Shown piece after piece: positions 36,422 to 43,331 of a stretch of DNA of 64,000 nt. How positions within the stretch are numbered: position 1 is the stretch's first letter; each line of letters begins with the position of its first letter. The notes under the pieces were generated by a model, which did no database searches, was not told the origin of the DNA, and was given only the letters and a program-made list of their open reading frames with translations. The stretch comes from an uncultured Lachnospiraceae bacterium (GTDB lineage Bacteria; Bacillota; Clostridia; Lachnospirales; Lachnospiraceae): positions 1 through 64,000 of the forward strand of contig CAMEIX010000001.1 in NCBI GenBank assembly GCA_945919075.1, read 5' to 3'. The translations under genes and the position numbers were made by a program.

Positions 36422-37835
36422 CCGAAACAAAAGTATGTATGTGGTAATGAGTTTCTTTGTTCTCCTGTTTTTGGGCATGATTGGTTATCTATGCAATTTT
36501 GTCAATAATCATGAACAGGAAATGTGGAACAACAGTTATAATAAACGACAGGAGATTCTGGCATCCCAGAATTACCGGGGCAGTATTCTGGCAGCCGGTG
36601 GGGAAGAACTTGCCGTTACCAAAGTAATCGGGGATGAAGAAATCAGAACCTATCCCTATGCGGAGAAATTTTCCCATGTTGTAGGCTTTTGTACTCAAGG
36701 AAAGACAGGGATTGAGTCCCAGGCTAATTTTTACCTGATTCAGTCCAATATTCCTCTAAACGAAAAGGTGCAAAATGATATTGCCGGAATCAAAAATCCC
36801 GGAGATAATGTTTACACCACCTTACATGTTCCGGTTCAGGAAGCCGCTTATAAGGCTTTGGACAATTATAAGGGAGCCGTAATCGTTACGGAAGTAAAAA
36901 CCGGTAAAATTATAGCCATGGTTTCGAAACCGGACTATGACCCCAATCAGATTACGGAGATCTGGCAGGATCTGGTGGAAGATAAATACAGTACCGTTTT
37001 ATTAAACCGTGCCTCTCAAGGGTTATATCCGCCCGGATCTACGTTCAAGATTATTACGGCACTTGCCTATATCAGGCAGTATCCGGATACTTATACCTCT
37101 TACCGGTATCAGTGTAACGGTTATTATAAGAAGGGCGATAACCGGATAAACTGTTATCATGGAACAAACCATGGAAGCCTTGACTTCACAAAGTCTTTTG
37201 CAAAATCCTGTAATTCTTCTTTTGCAAATATTGGTATGCAGCTTGATAAGAGTAAATTTTCCGATACTTTGGATACACTATTATTTAACGATAAGTTGCC
37301 GGTTTCCTTTCTTTACAGTGAGAGCAAGGTGGAAATGAATGAGGAACTTTCGGATGAGGCTATGATTCAGACATCCATCGGACAATGGAAGACGCAAATC
37401 ACGCCCCTTCATCTGAATATGATTACTGCCTCCATAGCAAACGGTGGTATCATGATGAAACCCTATTTGATTGACCGGGTAGAAAATGCTCACGGAACGG
37501 TTATAAAGCAATTTTCACCATCGGCAAACGGCAGGGTTATGAGTAGTGAGGAAGCAGAAATTCTTACCGAATTAATGGTAAATGTGGTAGAAAATGGTAC
37601 GGCTACCAAACTTTCCGGTCTGAATTATACAGCCGCAGGCAAGACCGGTTCTGCAGAGTACAACAATGTGAAAGGGGACAGTCATGCCTGGTTTACCGGT
37701 TTTGCACCGGCAGAGGATCCCGAAATCTGTGTCACCATTATTGTGGAGGGAGCCGGCAGCGGTGGCGATTATGCGGTTCCCATGGCAAAACGAATTTTTA
37801 ATGCATGGTTTGATGAACAGGATTCCAAAAATTGA
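36396..37835 (+). CDS. Class B penicillin-binding protein (transpeptidase)
   Basis: A 479-residue monofunctional transpeptidase with one N-terminal membrane anchor and a short stalk. The three active-site motifs are complete: STFK at Ser215-Lys218, SCN at 271-273 and KTG at 416-418. The frame is open from 36333, but the start is TTG 36396, eight bases after GGAGG (36383-36387) and giving LKKENKKPDRNKS before the membrane helix. It overlaps the SEDS gene by 26 bases. It resembles PbpA of the rodA-pbpA pair in lacking a large N-terminal domain. Confidence 0.92.
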   Translation: MKKENKKPDRNKSMYVVMSFFVLLFLGMIGYLCNFVNNHEQEMWNNSYNKRQEILASQNYRGSILAAGGEELAVTKVIGDEEIRTYPYAEKFSHVVGFCTQGKTGIESQANFYLIQSNIPLNEKVQNDIAGIKNPGDNVYTTLHVPVQEAAYKALDNYKGAVIVTEVKTGKIIAMVSKPDYDPNQITEIWQDLVEDKYSTVLLNRASQGLYPPGSTFKIITALAYIRQYPDTYTSYRYQCNGYYKKGDNRINCYHGTNHGSLDFTKSFAKSCNSSFANIGMQLDKSKFSDTLDTLLFNDKLPVSFLYSESKVEMNEELSDEAMIQTSIGQWKTQITPLHLNMITASIANGGIMMKPYLIDRVENAHGTVIKQFSPSANGRVMSSEEAEILTELMVNVVENGTATKLSGLNYTAAGKTGSAEYNNVKGDSHAWFTGFAPAEDPEICVTIIVEGAGSGGDYAVPMAKRIFNAWFDEQDSKN

Positions 37836-37837
37836 TA

Positions 37838-37866
37838 TTGCATGAAAGCCTGTTTTGGACTATACT
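37838..37866 (+). promoter_or_regulatory. Promoter of the NUDIX gene
   Basis: TTGCAT (37838-37843), 17 bases and TATACT (37861-37866). It begins just after the stop codon of the penicillin-binding protein gene. Confidence 0.65.
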
Positions 37867-37916
37867 AAAAACAGATTCGTTTTACCATTACACCATATGC
37901 AGCGGGAGGTATTGCA

Positions 37917-38366
37917 ATGATAGAAGCAATTAGTTGCGGCGGTGTGGTTATTTTTCGAGGAAAAATTCTTCTTTTGTATAAGAATTACAAAAACAAATAC
38001 GAAGGATGGGTTTTGCCCAAGGGTACCGTTGAAAAAGGTGAAGAATTCCAGGATACGGCATTGAGAGAAGTGTTGGAGGAATCCGGCGCAAAAGCGACCA
38101 TTATGAAGTATGTTGGAAAAAGTGAGTATACCTTTAATGTTCCGGATGATACCGTATCAAAGGAAGTTCACTGGTATTTGATGATGGCGGACAGCTATTA
38201 CAGTAAACCACAGCGTGAAGAGTATTTCGTTGATTCCGGCTTTTATAAGTATCACGAAGCTTATCATTTGTTGAAGTTTTCAAATGAAAAGCAAATACTG
38301 GAAAAGGCTTATAACGAATATCTCGAAATGAAAAGAAATAATCTTTGGGGAACCAAAAGGTTATGA
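37917..38366 (+). CDS. NUDIX hydrolase
   Basis: A 149-residue NUDIX protein. The Nudix box reads GTVEKGEEFQDTALREVLEESGA, matching Gx5Ex7REUxEExGU apart from its exact spacing, so pyrophosphohydrolase activity on a nucleoside diphosphate derivative is likely. The N-terminal GGVVIFRGKILLLYKN and later WYLMMADSY are typical. GCGGGAGG lies before the ATG. It is its own unit with promoter and terminator. The substrate is unknown. Confidence 0.88.
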   Translation: MIEAISCGGVVIFRGKILLLYKNYKNKYEGWVLPKGTVEKGEEFQDTALREVLEESGAKATIMKYVGKSEYTFNVPDDTVSKEVHWYLMMADSYYSKPQREEYFVDSGFYKYHEAYHLLKFSNEKQILEKAYNEYLEMKRNNLWGTKRL

Positions 38367-38400
38367 AATATCCCTCATGGCTTCATGAGGGATATTCTTT
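38367..38400 (+). terminator. Terminator after the NUDIX gene
   Basis: A perfect 13-bp stem AATATCCCTCATG / CATGAGGGATATT (38367-38379 with 38384-38396) with loop GCTT, then CTTT. It starts one base after the stop codon. Confidence 0.85.
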
Positions 38401-38415
38401 ATCCAAAAAAAGTAT

Positions 38416-38443
38416 TTGGAATCCGTAAAGAATGTGGTATGAT
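38416..38443 (+). promoter_or_regulatory. Promoter of the gerW cluster
   Basis: TTGGAA (38416-38421), 16 bases and TATGAT (38438-38443), the latter preceded by TGG. GGAGGCGAAGG precedes the first ATG. Confidence 0.55.
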
Positions 38444-38463
38444 AAAAACGGAGGCGAAGGTTT

Positions 38464-38778
38464 ATGAATTTGTATCCCCACCTGTATTACGGAGAAGAAT
38501 TAAAAGAACCCGGGAAAATACTACATAAGCTGAAGAAGGCGGATAAAAAGCTGGATGCTTATGTGGTTTTGCTATCCGAAAATCCATCTGATCAGTTAGA
38601 AATCCGGCAAATGAAGGATTTGTTCGGCAAAGTCTTAAAATCCAGGGACCCTATGATTATCGGTATCGGCAAAGACTATGACGACTGTGTAAAAATTGTG
38701 GAACGAATTGCCGGGGAATGTTTTAAGAAAAACAGAAATGGTAACCTGAAAACCTATTTAAGAGAGAGAGTAATATAG
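38464..38778 (+). CDS. Conserved hypothetical protein in the gerW cluster
   Basis: A 104-residue soluble protein with no recognised domain: mixed alpha/beta look, rich in Lys and Asp, with LYPHLYYGEEL at the start and IIGIGKDYDDCVKIVERI near the end. It is immediately followed by the DUF2953 gene (start one base after its stop) and then by gerW, an arrangement that suggests shared expression in sporulation. Function not known. Confidence 0.7.
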   Translation: MNLYPHLYYGEELKEPGKILHKLKKADKKLDAYVVLLSENPSDQLEIRQMKDLFGKVLKSRDPMIIGIGKDYDDCVKIVERIAGECFKKNRNGNLKTYLRERVI

Positions 38779-39672
38779 ATGTTGCATGTACTTTTGCAAA
38801 TATTGGCAATTCTCGGAATAATACTGCTTTGCATATTGGGACTTTTGATTCTTTTATTACTGCTTATTCTATTTGTTCCAATCCGGTATAAGGCAATGGG
38901 AAAAAAAGATGCGGAAAATCAGGAAATTCATGTAAGGGTTTCCTATTTGCTGCATATTCTTTCTGTCTGTTACGATCTTTATGGAAAAGAAAGTGATCTT
39001 AGAATCAAAATATTCGGAATACGCTTAAAATCCGGCAAAAAGAAAAAAAACAAAAAAGTAGTAGCGGAAGAGGCAGAAGAAGCAATAAAAGAAGAGCCCA
39101 CGGACCCTGTGGCGGCACAGGATACACCGTTAACAACGGAAGATGGTCCTGTGGAATCGGAACAAAAAGATAAGGATACAAAGGAAAAGGATAACTTAGG
39201 CGAAGCAAAGAAAGCGGAAAAGAAAAGCCTTTCTGAGAAAATGGAGGAGTTTCGTGAAAAGATACTGTACACAATCCGCAATTTCTGTGATAAGATAAAG
39301 GATATCGTAGCTAATATAACTTACTATAAGGATTTTTTGACAGATACCAATAATAAGAAACTGTATGGAAGATTATGGGGCAGATTTCTTAAAATTCTAA
39401 AAAGTATACTGCCGCGAAGAATTAAAGCAAATCTTCATATCGGCACGGGTTCCCCTGACACTACCGGATATCTGTGTGCCCTGTATGGAATTTTTATTTC
39501 GAAATTCGGCAATAATGTTATACTGGATGCGGATTTTGAAAATAAAGTATTGGAAGGTGTCTTTTTTCTGAAAGGCAGGGTAATGATATTTACCTTGCTA
39601 AGGCATGCTTTGCCGATACTGTTTGATAAACAATTGAGAGAATTTAAGAAAGGACTTAAAAGGGAGGAATAG
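38779..39672 (+). CDS. DUF2953-type membrane protein (YtfI-like)
   Basis: A 297-residue protein with one long hydrophobic helix at residues 5-35, a charged linker rich in Lys and Glu (about residues 85-165), and a C-terminal domain including FLTDTNNKKLYGRLWGRFLK and HIGTGSPDTTGYLCALYGI, typical of the DUF2953 family. In Bacillus the homologue ytfI lies directly before ytfJ (gerW), as here. Role unknown, presumed spore-related from context. Confidence 0.82.
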   Translation: MLHVLLQILAILGIILLCILGLLILLLLLILFVPIRYKAMGKKDAENQEIHVRVSYLLHILSVCYDLYGKESDLRIKIFGIRLKSGKKKKNKKVVAEEAEEAIKEEPTDPVAAQDTPLTTEDGPVESEQKDKDTKEKDNLGEAKKAEKKSLSEKMEEFREKILYTIRNFCDKIKDIVANITYYKDFLTDTNNKKLYGRLWGRFLKILKSILPRRIKANLHIGTGSPDTTGYLCALYGIFISKFGNNVILDADFENKVLEGVFFLKGRVMIFTLLRHALPILFDKQLREFKKGLKREE

Positions 39673-39674
39673 GA

Positions 39675-40082
39675 ATGGCTCAAAATCAGTTTACAAGTGT
39701 TGTAGAATCTTTATTAAAGGGAATGGATACCATTTTATCCACGAAAACAGTGGTTGGAGAGGCAACACAGGTTGGGGATACCATCATTTTACCTTTAGTG
39801 GATGTTTGTTTTGGTGTGGGAGCCGGAGCCGGTGCTAACGAGGAAAAGAAATCCCAGAACGGAGCCGGTGGTATCGGTGGTAAAATGACTCCGAGTGCCG
39901 TTCTTGTTATTACAAAAGACGGAACTACCAAACTTGTTAATGTAAAAAATCAGGACACCGTTACGAAGATTATCGATATGGTACCGGATTTAATTGATAA
40001 ATTCGGAAAAAAGAAGAATGAAAAGATAATGGAAGACGAAGAAGCGGTAAGCATTGCATTTCCGGAAGAAAACAAACAATAA
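39675..40082 (+). CDS. gerW: GerW/YtfJ family sporulation protein
   Basis: A 135-residue protein of the GerW (YtfJ) family, needed for germination in Bacillus. The stretch VESLLKGMDTILSTKTVVGEATQVGDTIILPLVDV and a glycine-rich loop (GVGAGAGANEE, NGAGGIGGKMTPSAVLVI) are characteristic. It lies two bases after the DUF2953 gene with a GGGAGGAATAGG site. Sporulation-type gene, supporting a spore-forming ancestry of the organism. Confidence 0.92.
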   Translation: MAQNQFTSVVESLLKGMDTILSTKTVVGEATQVGDTIILPLVDVCFGVGAGAGANEEKKSQNGAGGIGGKMTPSAVLVITKDGTTKLVNVKNQDTVTKIIDMVPDLIDKFGKKKNEKIMEDEEAVSIAFPEENKQ

Positions 40083-40138
40083 GAAACCTATGGATTCTTA
40101 AACATATAATAGTATAAGAAAATGTTTAAGGATATACT

Positions 40139-40285
40139 ATGGAACGCAGGGTTATTGTTGGATTACTCGCAATCTTTATTGCGGTTGGAATGTTGATTAT
40201 GCTTTTTCTTCACAATGATTTAATTGCAATCATTATTATTGCGCTGTTGCTTTTTCTGGGCTATAACTGTTTAGATTGCAAATAA
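40139..40285 (+). CDS. Small 48-residue membrane protein
   Basis: A short open frame beginning MERRVIVGLLAIFIAVGM and ending NCLDCK. It has two hydrophobic helices separated by LHND, arginines only at the N-terminus and a Cys-x2-Cys end. AAGGA lies seven bases before the ATG and a TATAAT at 40105-40110. It fills the gap between gerW and the J-domain gene, overlapping neither in frame. Not recognised; the composition and ribosome site support a real gene. Confidence 0.6.
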   Translation: MERRVIVGLLAIFIAVGMLIMLFLHNDLIAIIIIALLLFLGYNCLDCK

Positions 40286-40299
40286 TTTGGGAGATTGTT

Positions 40300-40836
40300 A
40301 TGGATATAGAAGCCATCTTACAGGGAGATGACGAGGAAGCATTAAAAGAATTAAAACTCTTTCTGTTTAAAGAAAATGTCCGTCTTCAGAACGAAAAAAG
40401 GGAATTACAGGAAGCTACGGACAAGCTTATTAAAGAACGTGCACAGTTTCGTACGGAAATGGATCTTCTGAACCACAAAATGGTGCAGGAACATAAGCGC
40501 TTAAAGGATGAAAATATGTTCTTCGAAAAGAAGATGGAGATTCTAAGAGCCGGTTATCGGGAAATGGAAGAGCAGAAGGACAAGTTGGAAAAAGACCGTT
40601 TTCGCTTTAAAATGGAGCAGGATTTGTGGAAGAATCAAAGTATGTCCCTGGGGCGTGGCAATGAACTGGCGCAGGTTCTCTTCCGGGGAGCAAACAATCC
40701 GATTTCTTTAAGAAAAAGATACCGCGACCTATTAAAGATATTCCATCCGGATAATCTGGCAGGAGATGATGAGATTGTACAGATTATTAACAGAGAGTAT
40801 GACAGAAGAAAAAGGGCAGAACAAAAGCCGGTGTAG
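40300..40836 (+). CDS. Coiled-coil protein with C-terminal J domain
   Basis: A 178-residue protein. Residues 10 to about 120 form a long coiled coil (many Glu, Lys, Leu, Arg), and the C-terminus carries a short J-domain-like segment with the HPD motif in YRDLLKIFHPDNLAGD, the Hsp70-stimulating tripeptide. The frame is open from 40276, but ATG 40300 behind TTGGGAGATTG is the better start. The position of the J domain at the C-terminus is unusual for DnaJ proteins. Possibly co-transcribed with the small membrane protein. Client unknown. Confidence 0.75.
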   Translation: MDIEAILQGDDEEALKELKLFLFKENVRLQNEKRELQEATDKLIKERAQFRTEMDLLNHKMVQEHKRLKDENMFFEKKMEILRAGYREMEEQKDKLEKDRFRFKMEQDLWKNQSMSLGRGNELAQVLFRGANNPISLRKRYRDLLKIFHPDNLAGDDEIVQIINREYDRRKRAEQKPV

Positions 40837-40850
40837 AACACCGGCTTTAC
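40824..40850. terminator. Bidirectional terminator between the J-domain gene and rpmB
   Basis: An 11-bp stem AAAGCCGGTGT / ACACCGGCTTT (40824-40834 with 40838-40848) with a three-base loop that includes the stop codon of the J-domain gene. A/T tracts flank it in both directions, serving the convergent rpmB. Confidence 0.85.
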
Positions 40851-40866
40851 TTTTCATACATTTTAA

Positions 40867-41052
40867 TTAGGCTCTTTCTACAACGCCTGATTTCAAACAG
40901 GTTGTGCAAACGTGCATTCTCTTAGCACCGCCGTTAACCTTGCACTTTACGCTTCTAACATTGGAATTCCAGATTCTGTTAGATCTTCTATGAGAATGGC
41001 TTACGTTGTTACCGAAATGAACGCCTTTTCCACAAATATCACATTTAGCCAT
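40867..41052 (-). CDS. rpmB: 50S ribosomal protein L28
   Basis: L28, 61 residues, a large-subunit protein. It is the zinc-ribbon (C4) form: CDIC near the start and CTTC near the end. VSHSHRRSNRIWNSNVRSVK is the family core. GAGGAGGTG precedes the ATG. It is divergent from asp23-fakA, the standard Firmicute order, in which rpmB is read away from the yloUV genes. Confidence 0.97.
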   Translation of the reverse strand: MAKCDICGKGVHFGNNVSHSHRRSNRIWNSNVRSVKCKVNGGAKRMHVCTTCLKSGVVERA

Positions 41053-41108
41053 CTTGACACCTCCTCAAATGCTTCCGCATTGCTTTCTTATAAACTCACA
41101 ACATTGAT

Positions 41109-41137
41109 ATATTAACAGATTAAAAAGGAAAATGCAA
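41109..41137 (-). promoter_or_regulatory. Possible rpmB promoter
   Basis: On the minus strand TTGCAT (41137-41132), 17 bases, and TAATAT (41114-41109), about 57 bases before the ATG. Match is partial. Confidence 0.4.
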
Positions 41138-41175
41138 GTAAAATTATAAGAAATTTATAAAATTGAAATTTTATG

Positions 41176-41204
41176 TTTCCTTTTAAATGAAAAACAGTTA
41201 TAAT
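41176..41204 (+). promoter_or_regulatory. Possible promoter of asp23-fakA
   Basis: A perfect TATAAT (41199-41204) lies 17 bases after TTTCCT (41176-41181), a weak -35. A 40-base leader with AAGGAGG precedes the ATG at 41253. Confidence 0.45.
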
Positions 41205-41252
41205 ACCATATATGTGGTCAGAGAATGTAAACCGCAAATAAGGAGGTAATAT

Positions 41253-41612
41253 ATGAAAGGTTCATCTATGAATACCCACATGGGTAATATTACGATTGAT
41301 AATGAAGTTATTGCCCAGTATGCAGGTTCTGTTGCAGTAGAATGCTTTGGCATTGTTGGTATGGCCGGCTTTTCTGCAAAGGATGGCTTTGCAAAGCTTC
41401 TTAAGAAGGATAATATTACAAGAGGTATTACCGTCAGTGTAAACAACAATAAGCTTACTTTGAATTTCCATGTTATTGTTGCTTATGGTGTTAGCATCCT
41501 GACTGTATCTGACAATCTGATTGAGAATGTAAAATACAAAGTAGAAGAATTTACAGGTCTTACCATCGAGAAAATCAACGTCTTTGTTGAAGGTGTAAGA
41601 GTGATTGATTAA
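41253..41612 (+). CDS. Asp23/Gls24 family protein (YloU)
   Basis: A 119-residue protein of the Asp23/Gls24 envelope-stress family. The pattern GNITIDNEVIAQYAGSVAVECFGIVGM and the ending VEEFTGLTIEKINVFVEGVRV are typical. In Bacillus the homologue yloU lies before yloV (fakA), as here, 12 bases apart. It is thought to work at the cell surface or cytoplasmic face of the membrane. Confidence 0.93.
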   Translation: MKGSSMNTHMGNITIDNEVIAQYAGSVAVECFGIVGMAGFSAKDGFAKLLKKDNITRGITVSVNNNKLTLNFHVIVAYGVSILTVSDNLIENVKYKVEEFTGLTIEKINVFVEGVRVID

Positions 41613-41624
41613 GGAGGATTTATC

Positions 41625-43319
41625 GTGGCTTTAACAGTAATCAACGCTAAGACACTATCAAAGATGTTCTTAGCCGGCGCTAAAAATCTGGAATCAAAAA
41701 AGGAATGGATTAACGAACTGAATGTATTCCCAGTTCCTGACGGAGATACCGGTACCAATATGACACTTACCATTATGTCTGCGGCAAAAGAGGTTGCAGC
41801 TCTCGGAGATAATCCGGATATGGGAGCATTATGTAAGGCTATTTCCAGTGGTTCCTTAAGAGGTGCACGCGGTAACTCGGGAGTTATTCTTTCCCAGTTA
41901 TTAAGAGGATTTACCAAGAGCATTAAAGAAAAAGAAGAAATCGGTATTGCGGACTTAGCGGAAGCCCTTGAAAAAGCAGTAGAAACTGCATATAAGGCAG
42001 TTATGAAACCTAAGGAAGGTACGATTTTAACCGTTGCCAGGGGCGGCTATGAAAAGGCAAAGGAATTATTTGAGTCCGGCGAAGAGAATCTTGAAAAATT
42101 TATGTTTGAAATTCTGGAGCATTCGAAATATGTGCTCAGCCAGACACCGGAGCTTTTGCCGGTATTGAAACAGGCCGGTGTAGTGGATTCCGGCGGACAG
42201 GGATTGGTAGAAGTCATGTCCGGTGCTTTGGATGCATTTATGGGAAAAGAAGTGGATTACTCCATTACAGAAGCACCGAAAGCAGAAAATAAGGCAAAAG
42301 AAAACGTACAGGAAGAAGTGGATATTAAATACGGATACTGTACGGAATTTATCATCATGCTGGAACGCAATTTCAACATTAAACAGGAAATGGATTTTAA
42401 GGAATTCTTAGAATCCATCGGTGATTCCATAGTATGCGTTGCAGATGATGATGTGGTAAAGGTGCATGTGCATACCAATGACCCGGGACTTGCAATCCAG
42501 CGCGCATTAAAATACGGAGCCCTCTCCAATATGAAGATTGATAACATGCGCTTAGAGCATAAGGAAAAGCTTTTTAAGGAACAGGAGAAGAAAGAGGCTG
42601 CCCGCGAAGCTATGACTGATACTGTGGCAGAAGAAGCACAGGCTATACCGGAAGAGAGAAAAGAAGCAGGTTTTGTTGCGGTTTCCATCGGTGACGGCAT
42701 GAATGAGATTTTTAAGGGTCTTGGAGTTGATTATATTATTGAAGGCGGACAAACCATGAATCCTTCCACCGAGGATATGTTAAATGCAATAGACAAGGTA
42801 AATGCAGACGTTGTTTATATTTTGCCCAATAATAAAAATGTTATTTTAGCAGCCAATCAGGCCGCAACTCTTGTGGAAGACAAAAAAATCATAGTAATTC
42901 CTACAAAGACTGTTCCCCAGGGCATTACGGCAATCATTAATTATGTGGAAGGCATGTCCCCGGAGGAAAATGCGGAAAATATGACCACCGAAATCGGTAA
43001 TGTAAAAACCGGTGAAGTTACTTATGCGGTAAGAGATACCCAGATTGACGATAAGGTAATCAATCAGGGCGATTACATGGGTATTGGAGATGCCGGTATT
43101 TTATCCGTCGGTACCGACATGTTTGATGTCACCATGGGTATGATTGATATTATGGTAGATGATGATGTGGAACTAATCAGTGTGTATTACGGCAGTGATG
43201 TTACTGAGGAGGAAGCCGAAAAAGTCAGAGCAGAAATTGAAAGCAGATATTCTTCCTGTGATGTAGAGCTTCAGTATGGCGGACAACCTATATATTATTA
43301 TGTCATTTCAGCAGAATAA
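41625..43319 (+). CDS. fakA: Fatty acid kinase subunit FakA (YloV, DAK2 domain)
   Basis: A 564-residue protein. The N-terminal DAK2 domain has the Mg-ATP motif NVFPVPDGDTGTNMTLT (Asp39, Asp41) and GARGNSGVILSQLLRG; the middle and C-terminal parts carry the DegV-interaction and FakA-specific domains. FakA phosphorylates exogenous fatty acids bound to FakB (DegV). A DegV protein is encoded at 45421, two genes downstream. The start is GTG 41625 after AAGGAGG. In Bacillus yloV lies in the same order with recG. Confidence 0.93.
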   Translation: MALTVINAKTLSKMFLAGAKNLESKKEWINELNVFPVPDGDTGTNMTLTIMSAAKEVAALGDNPDMGALCKAISSGSLRGARGNSGVILSQLLRGFTKSIKEKEEIGIADLAEALEKAVETAYKAVMKPKEGTILTVARGGYEKAKELFESGEENLEKFMFEILEHSKYVLSQTPELLPVLKQAGVVDSGGQGLVEVMSGALDAFMGKEVDYSITEAPKAENKAKENVQEEVDIKYGYCTEFIIMLERNFNIKQEMDFKEFLESIGDSIVCVADDDVVKVHVHTNDPGLAIQRALKYGALSNMKIDNMRLEHKEKLFKEQEKKEAAREAMTDTVAEEAQAIPEERKEAGFVAVSIGDGMNEIFKGLGVDYIIEGGQTMNPSTEDMLNAIDKVNADVVYILPNNKNVILAANQAATLVEDKKIIVIPTKTVPQGITAIINYVEGMSPEENAENMTTEIGNVKTGEVTYAVRDTQIDDKVINQGDYMGIGDAGILSVGTDMFDVTMGMIDIMVDDDVELISVYYGSDVTEEEAEKVRAEIESRYSSCDVELQYGGQPIYYYVISAE

Positions 43320-43331
43320 CAGAGTGTGTAT

